Part shown: piece by piece, positions 33,190 through 43,111 of the stretch
How the letters are laid out: every line of letters begins with the position of its first letter
Position numbering within the stretch: position 1 is the stretch's first letter
From: Alisma plantago-aquatica
Lineage: Eukaryota > Streptophyta > Magnoliopsida > Alismatales > Alismataceae
Direction of reading: 5' to 3'
Length of the DNA: 64,000 nucleotides
Assembly (NCBI GenBank): GCA_963693085.1
Contig: OY856409.1
Span: forward strand, 241,433,058 to 241,497,057
Notes under the pieces: generated by a model
What the model saw: only the letters and a program-made list of their open reading frames with translations
Told to the model about the DNA's origin: nothing
The model's database searches: none
Made by a program: the position numbers and the translations under genes

Positions 33190-33824
33190 CTCTTCAGGAG
33201 CCACCTCCAGCAACACCTCCCGACTACACTGAGAAACTCCCTATTGCCCATGTTGGTACACCTCTTCTAATCTCTGAGCAAGAGTTGACCGTATTATGCC
33301 AGCTGCTCTCGACTACCTTGGTGGGATAACTTTCCAACCCTCTAGATGTTGCAGCTAAGCCGAAGGAGTTCGCCCTTGTGGACTTCTTCAAGATGAAACC
33401 ACCATACTTCAAGGGCGAGAGTGAGCCAAACAAGGTGGATAAAGTTGATGACTGGGTTTTGGATCTAGAGCGTACCTTCGAGGGCATCACATGTCCTCCT
33501 CGCCAGAAGGTTCACTTTGCAACATATGTGTTGGATGGGCCAGCAAAGGTCTGGTGGATAGGTATTTCTCATACCCTCGATACTTTGAGCATGACATGGG
33601 AAGAGTTCCTCAAACTTTTCCATGAGAACTATATATGCCCCGCCTATATGAAGAGGAAGGAAGCAAAGTTCTATAGTCTACATCAAGGAAACATGAGCAT
33701 CTATGAGTGTGTACAACATCTCCTCCTCCTAGAACTCTATGTTGTGGACCTCGGAGCTGAAAGAAGATCAACCATGTTTCTTGAGGGTTTAAGCTACAAT
33801 GTAGCATGCAATCTTGTTCCCTAG
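33190..33824 (+). pseudogene. Gypsy gag
   Basis: The frame containing LVDFFKMKPPYFKGESEP runs from about 33190 with one in-frame stop near 33327, then is open to the stop at 33822-33824. It shows the retrotrans_gag pattern: W near VDDWVLDLERTFE, ATYVLDGPAKVWW, TWEEFLKLFHENYI, and a Gln/Gly segment SLHQGNMSIYECVQHL. The protein forms the capsid of the virus-like particle. The zinc knuckle expected downstream (33840-34200) lies in a frameshifted, Asn/Gln-rich stretch and is not clearly preserved. It ends early with TAG where the family reads on into the nucleocapsid part. Confidence 0.85.
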
Positions 33825-34189
33825 CTACTGTTAACTTTTCAAAAAATGGTGGACAAGGCTTTGATGATCGAGTCTTATCTTGGGTTGTAGTCTTTCCTGT
33901 ACAACAACCACAACAAGAGAAAGAACTCCGGTAGAAACCAAGGGCGTGACAAGGGCAACCGTTGTTCCCGTTCTCACCCGCCAGGAAGATGCCCTATTGG
34001 CAATGGTCAACCTCATGTAGATGATTGACCTGTACCCATCTTCAATGAGAGCAGTCAAGATGGACACATCCAACCTAACTGACCCAAGCTTGGATGGTAA
34101 CCAACTCCTGCTCAGCAGCCTGCCCAACAGTCACAACAACAAAAAAAACTACCTCTCAGAAACAACAACAATTAGAACCGACAAGGCTG

Positions 34190-36949
34190 ACAGCCGCATG
34201 TGGAGAGGTAGAATGGTAGGGTGTTTTTTATTAATGTTGAGGAAGCTGAAGGAGATAATGAAGTCATCAAAGGCAATTTAGATCTGAATATGCATCCAAT
34301 TAAAACACTCTTTGATTCTAGTTCATTGAATACATTCATATCAACTGAGTTTGATGTCATGTTCGATATAGAATCAGAATATATGGATCATGCATTAGAT
34401 GTTAAAACCCCTAGTGGTAGGATATGCCCTTCTTATCTCAAACTCCCAACCTTGGACCTATGTGTCTCTGGAAGGATGTTTCCCTCATATTTCATCTTGC
34501 TTGACATGACCACCTTTGATGTTATCCTAGGGATGGATTGGTTGAAGAAGTATAAGGCTATTTTGTTTTGTGAAGAATTGAAGGTTAGTTTGTTACATCC
34601 TGTTGAGGGAAGGATGTGTCTCAAGGGTAGGAAGTGAGAAGATCATTAGTTTATCATCTTTGTCATCAAATCCGAAAACCTTGTCTCACAAGGGTGTAGA
34701 GCATTTTTAGCCTCTATCATCTTGGATGCCACACCTCCTTCTCTCGATCACATAGATGTTGTGAAGGATTTCCTTGATGTCTTTCTTGAGGAGTTTCTTG
34801 GGTTTCCTCCAACTCGCGAGGTGAAGTTTTCCATCGAGCTCGCACCAGAACTTCTCCTATCTTGAAGCTGCCTTATCACTTGGCCCCTATAGAACTCGTC
34901 GAGCTTAAGAAGCAGCTTCAAGAGCTTCTCAACATGGGCTTTGTGCACCCTAGCGTGTCACCTTAGGGAGCCCCTATCTTGTTCGTGAAGAATAAGGATG
35001 GTTCATTGCATATGTGCATGGATTATCGTATGCTTAATCAAGTGATGATAAAGAATAACTATCCTTTTCCTCGTATCGATGACCTATTTGACCAGTTGAA
35101 GTCATCCATTATGTTCTCAAAGATGGATCGATGAAGTGGCTACTAGAATATGTGCGTGAAGGATGAAGATGTCTTGAACACAGCTTTCAAAAGATGTTAT
35201 GTGCATTATGAGTTTTTGGTCATGCCTTTCGGCTTGACTAATGCCCCTGCTGTTTTCATAGACTTGATGAATCAAGTGTTTCTTCCTTTTCTCGATCAAT
35301 TCATTGTGGTGTTCATCGATAATGTTTTGGTCTACTCTGAGTCTGAAGAAAAATACTGTGAACATCTACGAATCGTGTTGACCATTGTGAGAGAAAATCA
35401 ACTATATGCCAAATTCTCAAAGTGTGAGTTTTGGATCAAGGAAGTGATGTTTTTGGGTCATGTGATTCTGGAAGACTTATTGTTGTTTATTCTGCAAAGG
35501 TAGAGGTTGTGACCAAGTGGAAAGATTTGAAGACTCCATCTGATATCCGTAGTTTCCTCAATTTAGTAGGTTACTATCATAGGTTTATCAAGAGTTTTTC
35601 CAGGTTAGATCTTCCTCTAACAAAATTGACAAGAAAAGAAGTCAAGTTTGTGTGGACATCGGAATGTGAGGATAGTTTTCATAAGTTGAAGAGTTGTTTG
35701 ATGTCTGCTCCTATTCTTGCTTTACCTATTGAAGGCAAACCCTACATCATTTGCACAGATGATTCTAAGTAAGGATTAGGGTGTGTCTTGATGCAAGAAG
35801 ATTGAGTGATCACCTATGCTTAATGCCAGCTGAAACCTAATGAAGAGAACTGGCCTACACATGATTTAGAGCTAGAAGCTATCATGCATGCTTTAGATAT
35901 CTGGAGACACTGTCTTTTTGGAGTGAATTTTGAAGTTTTCTCAAATCATAAAATATTGAGATATCTTTTAACACAAAAGGATCAAAATTTGAGGCAACAA
36001 AGATAGATGGAGTATCTCAATGACTACAACTTTACCATCACCTATCATCCCAATAAAGCAAACATAATTGCTGATGCTTTGAGTCAGAAGAAGGATGCAA
36101 TATGTGCTTCTATGAACTTGGAGTATGTAACCTATTAGCAACTACAACCTAATGACAAAGAAGATGTTGAGAAGTTGTGTGTACATGTGGCTAGTTTGTC
36201 CATTAAACCTTCTCTAATCTCGGAAGTTGTTATTGCATAGCATGAAAGCTCTGAGCTTGAAGAGATGAAGGCCTTAGTTGGGAAGCCACAATCTGACTTT
36301 TCAGTTGGAGTGGACGGAGTTGTTAATTTTTGAAAAAGGTTGTGGGTACATGAGGTTGGTGATCTGCGATAGAAGGTTTTGAGTAAAGCCCATGGGTCTA
36401 AGTACACAATACACCCTGATACTACCAAGATGTACAAGGACTTGCTACGAAGCTTTTGGTAGAAGAACATGAAGAAGGATATCACTCTATTTGTTGCTAA
36501 GTGTTTGACTTGTCAGTAAGTCAAGATTGAGCATCAACGACTCAGTGGTTTTCTGCACCAACTTAAGATTCATGATGGAAATGGGAGAAGATTACTATGG
36601 ACTTCGTCACTGGTTTCCCTAATACCAAGAAGGGTTTTGATGTTGTGTGGGTGGTGATTAATTTACTTACAAAGTTTGCCCACTTTTTTCCTTTCAAGTC
36701 CACTTACAAGGTAGACGAGATGTCTCAATTGTATGTAGATTTGATCATTCTCCTGCATGGAGTTCCTTAAGTGATAGTATCAGATCGTGACCCAAAGTTT
36801 ACCTCTCATTTTTGGAGTCAGATTCAGGAAGAGATGGGTACTAACTTGCATTTCAGTACTGCTTATCATCCACAAATCGACGGTCAATCTAAAACAACGA
36901 TGTGAATTCTAGACGATTTGCTTTGTGCCTATGTTATGGATTGGGGAGG
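34190..36949 (+). pseudogene. Gypsy pol, part 1 (protease, RT, RNase H, integrase core)
   Basis: Fragments follow gypsy order. Protease: TLFDSSSLNTFIS (about 34305-34343), the usual D-S/T-G changed to D-S-S, and DVILGMDWL (about 34518-34544). Reverse transcriptase: [18 protein letters not shown], then FIDNVLVYS at 35312-35338, where the catalytic box FIDD has become FIDN. RNase H: FLNLVGYYHRFIKSFS, ICTDDSK, THDLELEAIMHALDIWRH. Integrase zinc binding: KAHGSKYTIHPDTTKMY and AKCLTCQ (about 36387-36518). Integrase core: [28 protein letters not shown] and [13 protein letters not shown], where the catalytic Glu after GQS appears as Lys. Many TAG/TAA/TGA codons and several frameshifts interrupt it. 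It stops at the Cassandra-type insertion after CAYVMDWGG and resumes at 37774. Confidence 0.9.
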
Positions 36950-37231
36950 TGTAACACCCGAGCGCACTACCCTAGGATATAGTAGAGTTTCAAGAATGAC
37001 GATTGGCCCCACAGACCACCACTAGCTTTAATTGTGCACTTTTTCCTCACTCACACACAAGTCGGGGTGAACTTCTCAACTGGTCACCCATCCTAGTACT
37101 ACTCTAAGATGAGCACGCTTAACTATGGATTTCTTTAGTGATGGGCTCTCGGAAAAGGAGGTGCACCTTAGTGACATGGGTAGTCCAATAATTCTTTTTA
37201 AGATCATCTTATCCTAGGCCTCAAAGTCTTG
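36950..37231 (-). repeat. Cassandra 3' LTR (left)
   Basis: Starts TGTAACACCCGAGC on the plus strand. The inner end may extend to the TACCA at 37242. The 5S-like block is at about 37081-37124. Confidence 0.8.
37081..37124 (-). promoter_or_regulatory. 5S rRNA-like internal promoter block (left LTR)
   Basis: On the minus strand it contains AGTTAAGCGTGCT and then GAGTAGTACTAGGATGGGTG, the box A to box C part of plant 5S rRNA. Between these the sequence departs from genuine 5S. Such LTRs are known to be transcribed by RNA polymerase III in Cassandra. Confidence 0.85.
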
Positions 37232-37491
37232 GGACGTTACCATCTCCCCTACTTAGACTCTTGACGTCTTTGTCAAGGCTCAACTATGTGGCCTCATAAT
37301 ATTTCTTCATTTCAGTGCTGACCCATAATGGCCCACGGACACCCTGCTCCCAATTATGGAATACTAGCACAAGGGTGGCTACGTAACCATGGATAACCTT
37401 CCAACATGTCTAGACTGCACGACTCAAGACTGGGATGCCACATGCCCATGTGGTTCCCACCTACTAGAGGGGATCTGGTTCTAATACCATT

Positions 37492-37773
37492 TGTAAGACT
37501 CGGGCCCACTACCCTAGGCTCTAGTAGAGTTTCAGGAATGATGACTGGCCCCACAGACCACCACTTGCCTTAACTGTGTGATTTTTCCTCACTCACGCGC
37601 AAGCCGGGGTCAACTTTCTGACTGGTCACCCATCTTAGTACTACTCCAAGCTGATCACGCTTAACTATGGAGTTCTTTAGTTATGGGCTCCCAGAAAAGG
37701 AGATGCACATTGGTGATATAGGTAGTCCAATCATTCCTTTTAAGATCATCTTATCTGAGGCCTCAAAGTCCTG
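37492..37773 (-). repeat. Cassandra 5' LTR (right)
   Basis: Starts TGTAAGACTCGGGC on the plus strand. The 5S-like block is at 37623-37664, with more changes than the left copy (CATCTTAGTACTACTCC). Confidence 0.8.
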
Positions 37774-38465
37774 GGAGGTGCATGGGGTAAGTATCTTTCA
37801 TTGGTTGAGTTTGCTTACAAAAATAGCTACCAAGCTAGTATTGGTATGCCACCTTATGAAGCTTTGTATGAAAGATCTTGTCATTCTCCATTACATTCGA
37901 ATGATGTGGGAAAATGTGCTCTTTTGAAGAGTGATGATATGTAGACGACGATAGAGAAGGTTCCGTTGATCAAGAAGTGTATGAAATTTACACAAGATTG
38001 ATAGAAGATGTATGCTGATAAGAAAAGGTCTACTGTGAGTATCCTAGTAGGTGACTATGCCTTCTTGAAGATCAAGCCTATATGTTCTATTGCAAGATCT
38101 AAAGTTAAAGGCAAGCTTAGTCACCGCTATGTTGGACCATTTGAGATCTTAGATAAGGTTGGAGAATGTGCATACTGTTTAGCACTTCCTCCTGCCTATG
38201 ACAAGATCCATAATGTATTTCATGTCTGTGCTGAGAAAGTATGTTAAGGACCCTTCTCAAGTACTCACACTCGAGCCTTTAGAGATTCAAGAGAATATGA
38301 CTTATTAAGAATTACCTATGAAGATTCTTGACTCTCGAGTTAAGCAGTTGAAGAACAAGGAGATTGATTCGGTAAAATTCTTATGACAATGTCATGGTTT
38401 GGAAGAAACCACTTGGGAGCTTAGAGATGAGATGTTGTGTACTCACCCTTCTCCTTTTGTATGAG
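37774..38465 (+). pseudogene. Gypsy pol, part 2 (integrase end and chromodomain-like tail)
   Basis: After the Cassandra element the frame resumes with AWGKYLSLVEFAYKNSYQ and GMPPYEALYE, the conserved end of the gypsy integrase core. Then MYADKKRSTVSILVGDYAF and LSHRYVGPFEILDKVGECAY (about 38008-38180) form the C-terminal integrase segment, followed by PPAYDKIHNVFHV. A frameshift near 38245 leads into DPSQVLTLEPLEIQE, ILDSRVKQLKNKEIDSVK and HGLEETTWELRDEM, which matches the chromodomain-like tail of Tekay/Del elements; chromodomains guide integration to particular chromatin. Stops near 37940 and 38000, and one near 38306, show it is dead. Confidence 0.85.
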
Positions 38466-38485
38466 ATTTCATGGAAAAAATCATT

Positions 38486-38499
38486 TTTAATGGGTGGAG
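38486..38499 (+). other. Polypurine tract of the gypsy element
   Basis: TTTAATGGGTGGAG immediately before the LTR start TGTTGTAACGAGC; weakened by T interruptions. Confidence 0.55.
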
Positions 38500-39809
38500 T
38501 GTTGTAACGAGCTGAAATTCATCTATAATCTTAGTTTATCCTTTTCCTAAGATTTTTCTTTCATTTCTATCCTTGATGTTGAATTAGTAGAAATTATAAC
38601 AGTTTGGCGTACTTTTGTTCCCAATATTTTACATTATAAGGAGTTAAGAACAGATACCTTAGTGAAATTTTACTAATGGTTTTAATTTGCCACATGTCCA
38701 CTTAACAGGGATAAGAATAAAAATAAAATCAATCTAGAAGTTTCTTTGGCTCTTTGAGTGGGAAAAGAAAATTCTAATTCTAAGATAATGTGACATTAAA
38801 TGAATTAATTCTTCCATTAAGTGAAAATAAGAGTAAGTTGCATAAAAATCATGAAAGTGAAACTCAAAAAAATAATTCTAAATACAAATTCGTTTTCTTT
38901 GTGTACAAGTTTGCTTGGGTAGTTAGTTTCACAAATTTTGGAAAATTAGTTTAATTGAACGAGGAAATAGGAGATAACTCAAAAATACAAAATAAAATAT
39001 TTAATGACTCCAAAAGTAACAATTGATGTCAACTTCGTGATATACACATTAAAATATGCCTTTGGGTGAATTTTCACTCAATTTGAAGAATATTTGATTA
39101 AAAGGTGAAATCAAGAGAGAGAGAGTGTAGAACCTTCAAAATATTAAATAAATGTGTAAACAACTCCAACATATAAAATTGATGGAAAATTCATATCCAA
39201 GGCACTTATTGCGACTTTTAGGTGAAGTTTCATCAAAATTGGAGAATCTTATAACCATTAATGAAGGAGAAAGAGGTTATAAGATTTGATTTATTTAACA
39301 CATCAGAATTTCCCAAAAGGAAAAAATAATCGCATATTCAGTTTCCTCCTATCAAAATAGGTTAGGTGTTAATTTTATTTAATTTGGAGAATGTTTGCAC
39401 CCCCAATTGAGGAAAGACAAACAGATTAAATAAAATATGTGCCACTTTAGTCTGATTAAGATTGGAAAAGCAATAAATGTGTCACACACATTATTGTTTT
39501 ATTTTTTTATTTTTTGTGCCAATGGATGGTAAAAATTGCTCACTCGTTTGATCAGACAACTGAGAGCTTATCTCCTAGCTCTTGACTAACAAGGAAAGTA
39601 GATCAGTTCATATTGAATCTTTGAATCCATATTTCTCAATCTGTAGTCAACCTTTTTATGAGAGTTTTGATCCCACACTTTCCTCATGTGATTCTACACC
39701 AACATTGATTTATAAATTGTGGTATTTTGTCAATTATTTGAGAAACCCCAAAAATTGGTCGTTGAGCTCTCTCACCTCCATGGTGTTTAAACCCTAGAGA
39801 AAACCATAC

Positions 39810-39820
39810 CTATAAATAGT
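39810..39820 (+). promoter_or_regulatory. TATA box of the gypsy LTR
   Basis: CTATAAATAGT; the 5' LTR equivalent at 30991 is mutated to CAATAAATAG. Confidence 0.6.
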
Positions 39821-40670
39821 ACCCCCAATTCCTTCGTCTCCTTTTACCCAACTCTCCCCTTCCCTTGATTTCTTTGTTGCTTGAGTGTGTGGATGTCAGG
39901 GAGCTTAGATTAGACTTGGGTTTGCAATGGTTGTTGCTCATTATCTACTCCATCTCAGATCAAATTGTCTCCACCAATAGGTTCGTGGTGATCTACTCAT
40001 TTTTTCTGTGTTCTCATTTACAAGTTTGGTCACATGTAGCGAATTCGCCCTAAACCAGCCTAAGATGCTCGCAGCCATGGCTTGCGAGATGAGGAACGAG
40101 ACAATCCCCCTGGTCAAATGACTGAATTGCCACACCATTTTCCCTTCTTTCCTCTCTATTTCCTCGTGTGGCTATTCTCCTCTTTTTGGTTCTTTATCTG
40201 CCCGCGTTGACGCAAGAATGACTCAGCATGGACTATTGACTTGGAACCTCATGATTGGGACAAGTCACATGACCCACCTCTCTCCTATTCTCTCTTCATC
40301 TTTCTGCAATGGGTTTGTTGACATGGCATTCTCTGATTGGTCAAAATAGGAAAAATCATATCTTTTATTCCTTGTCCAAAAATTAAAAGAAAATATGTTT
40401 TGGAATTAGAAAAATGTAAGCTTTCTAAAAAAATGCTTTTGAGGATTGTTTTTGAGTGTTGTTGAAAGGTGTTTTCTAAAAATGAATTTAAAACATAAAA
40501 ATCACTAACAATGCACTTTTAACCTCATAACTCAAAAATAGACAAAATTACATGTTTTCTTAATCGGGAGAACCTAATAAGATCAATGGTGATAGTTTCA
40601 TAGTCTAAATCAATGTTTTGTTCAAAAATTCTAAAAGTTAGGGTTTTCCTTACCTCTATGCATATGTAAA

Positions 40671-41215
40671 ATCGGATAGGATATGGGACACATATGCTTG
40701 TTGGGAAATCGCCACCAAGCGAACTAGGGCCAAGCCCTAGGTACCCTTCCATCGGTCAAGTTGCCAGAGATTGCTCAAAATCAAGATCGGAGGTCCTCCA
40801 TCATCCTGGTTAACCAGATCAAGAGATGCAAGAGAGAAGACGGCCCGAAAACCCGCTATCTCCACATGCGATGGCGGAGCGATCGAGTGGAAGCTTTAGA
40901 CTGGATGGGAAACACTCTTCTCCATCTGTCACTCTTGGACAGGATAGGATGTCGACCTGGTCAACGATGCGAACCTCGAAGCCCCCTCCTAGCTCCCACG
41001 ATGCTCTGCATCCCTCTTCATCCAGTATAGCCAAGACGGAGTGCCTCAATCTGACTATCATCGACCCTTCTCCAGGGATCCGCAAACACTCTCGCCAGAG
41101 ATCTCAACCACCAGGGGGAGGAAGGCACCGAGGCGGCGCTCCCTCCCCCCAGCAGAAGTCGCCGAGAAAGGGAAGAGAGAAGCAGGAGTAACCCTAGAGA
41201 GAGAAGACATGTATT
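40671..41215 (-). mobile_element. Insertion of ~540 bp in the 3' LTR, LINE-leader-like
   Basis: Absent from the matching place in the 5' LTR (31855), where flanking sequence is continuous. On the minus strand it begins CTTCTCTCTCTAGGGTTACT and a GGGGGGAGG...GCGCCGCC segment, closely resembling the 5' end of the LINE-derived insertion (21845-21760). It is GC-rich. No poly(A) tail or clear duplication was found. A minus-strand frame at 40819-41085 has no recognisable domain. Confidence 0.55.
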
Positions 41216-42257
41216 AGGGTTTTACATGATTATATATTGAAAATAGGAAATGTGGTCTTTGGACTCAATTAAAGTAGTGAAAGAGAAGAAATTGGATTTC
41301 ATTAAGAAAGGTATTTGCTTTCCTTACACCTAAGTTGGGAATAATTGTAAACCCTAACCTAGTTTCCCTAATGAGGCTTTTATGATATCGTAATTTCTCT
41401 ATTGTTATTTCCTTTACTATATTTGCCTCAAATCGGTTTTGATACTAATTTCTTGGGTCTTGTACCCCACTTCCATGTTTATATTACTTGATGCTTATAC
41501 TTACCATAGTTCTTAGCATGTTGATTTTATTAGACTATTTAACTAGTGTAGTGGTACTTTTGTACAACCATTCATAATTAGGGCATGTGTAAATTTTCCC
41601 AGGGGAATGTGTTATTCTCCCCAATATAGAATATTTTTATGTGACTGGAATGTGTTACTCTCCCTCACCTATTGGTTAGGGTTAGGTAGGTGCCTCAACT
41701 TGACTTAGTTTAGGTAGTCAATACTAATCATGCATGCAAACTTTCACTATTTTTGTTATGGCAAGCATCTATTTATTTATGCCTCATACCTTTGACCATC
41801 TTGATCTTATGATGAAATATTAACCTTTATTTCCATGTTATTTCTTATCTTCTGTCCTTGTTCATTATCTCTGACACATACCTTATTTTCTTCCCATTTT
41901 TTTGGTTCCTTTCCCAACCACCCAGGGTTAGATCAAGGTGTTGAATAAGGCCAAGGGGATCAAGTGCAGGAGTAGATTCAAGTTGTGCAATCAAGAATTA
42001 CTAGGTTTCTTATTGCTAGATTCTATAGTTTCTTTTTAGTTTTTCCTTTTTAAAGAAACTCATGTAATTAACTGAGTTCAAATAGTAATGTAATAACTTA
42101 GTTTCTTTTCGATGCTATTGACATTTTACATGTATCAAAAACATGCTTATTTACTTTTGATTATTATACATGCATTCCACGATGTGTATTTTTCTTAGAA
42201 AAAACAGATGTTTTGTATTTCCTTTAAATTTTAGTAAGGAGGTGATCTCGCCTCTTA

Positions 42258-43111
42258 TGAATTGTTTTTCACCATTTCTCATATATCCCATTTACTTGTT
42301 GTATAGAATAAACATAAAGGTTTTGGGAATCCCTCCTACCAAGACTTAGGTTTGGAATGGGTAATCTTTCCCTCCCTCTCCCATCCATTTGTCTTGGGAC
42401 ACTTGGACCTACTCTTTATGTTAGTTATCCAAGGTGCAAGGGACTACTCTAACCTATTATGTTTCCCAAGTCTCCCTAGGGGTTATCTATTATATCTAAT
42501 AACACTCACTTTTGTTGTAAAAGTATTTCCCTAACTAAATTGTAATTTTTGTCAAGTTGTTAGAGCTCCTTAGAATAGTTTAATTTATTGGTGAGTGCTT
42601 TTATCATGAAATAAGGATACCACAAGTACCCAAAATATCTTAAATCTGATCAATAATTCCTTCACCAAGATAGTGATGAATTGATAGGTCACTTTCGTCT
42701 CCAAGAACTATTTTAAAAATAAACATCACTACTACATTGGGAATGCTAATGTGTTAGATCATTATGTAGGTCTTAGATTCCACTAGTTTTATTTGAATGA
42801 AGTATATTTGGTATATTTTCATATCCTTTTATACGTCATATGGATTTTTTAATTGAGTCAATGTGCAATTTGGAAAATGACATGCATTTTACATTTTTTG
42901 AATGAAAATTTGGTTTTATAGTAGTTCATGTTATCCAATATAGTGTGAGAAGGGGTGCTACTGTTGTATTGTTTTATGCAATGTATGACTTCAATGTATA
43001 AATATCCACTTTTTACATGAATTTTAAGTTTATTATGATCTAAAACCTTATCAAACCCCACTTTTTACAACATATAAATATCACTTAGCTGAAGAATTTT
43101 ACTAAAGGGGG
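42258..43111. other. AT-rich sequence, nothing recognised
   Basis: No element ends, coding motifs or RNA genes seen on either strand. Confidence 0.4.

Larger units (their letters stand above)
36950..37773 (-). mobile_element. Cassandra-type TRIM element with 5S rRNA-like LTRs
   Basis: Two ~282-bp repeats (36950-37231 and 37492-37773) flank a ~260-bp non-coding middle; 824 bp in all, within the usual Cassandra range as I recall it. Each repeat contains an antisense 5S rRNA-like block with the internal promoter region (GGTCACCCATCCTAGTACTA). On the minus strand a primer site (TGGTATTAGAACC, 37490-37478) follows the right repeat, and a purine tract (AGTAGGGGAGA) precedes the left one, so the element is minus-oriented. 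GGAGG borders it on both sides (36945-36949 and 37774-37778), consistent with a 5-bp target duplication. Removing it restores the integrase reading: ...MDWGG then AWGKYLSLVEFAY. Confidence 0.88.
29677..42257 (+). mobile_element. Tekay/Del-like Ty3/gypsy retrotransposon, defective, with two nested insertions
   Basis: LTRs at 29677-32897 and 38500-42257 share similarity along their length and begin TGTTGTAAYGARC. Between them are a primer site, leader, gag, protease, RT, RNase H, integrase and a chromodomain-like C-terminus, in gypsy order. Very long LTRs and the C-terminal VKQLKNKEIDSVK...EETTWEL segment fit the Tekay/Del chromovirus lineage (family knowledge). LTR divergence is visibly higher than for the LARD-like element. 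It has been hit by a Cassandra-type element (36950-37773) and a ~540-bp insertion (40671-41215). A clear target-site duplication was not found. Confidence 0.9.
38500..42257 (+). mobile_element. 3' LTR of the gypsy element, with insertion
   Basis: Collinear with 29677-32897, except for an extra block at about 40671-41215. TATA box TATAAATAGT at 39811-39820. Similarity to the 5' LTR ends at CGCCTCTT (42257). Confidence 0.85.

Noticed and set aside
37081..37124. A genuine 5S rRNA gene
   Set aside because: Only the internal promoter part matches 5S; the surroundings diverge and the block recurs in two LTRs of a Cassandra-type element.
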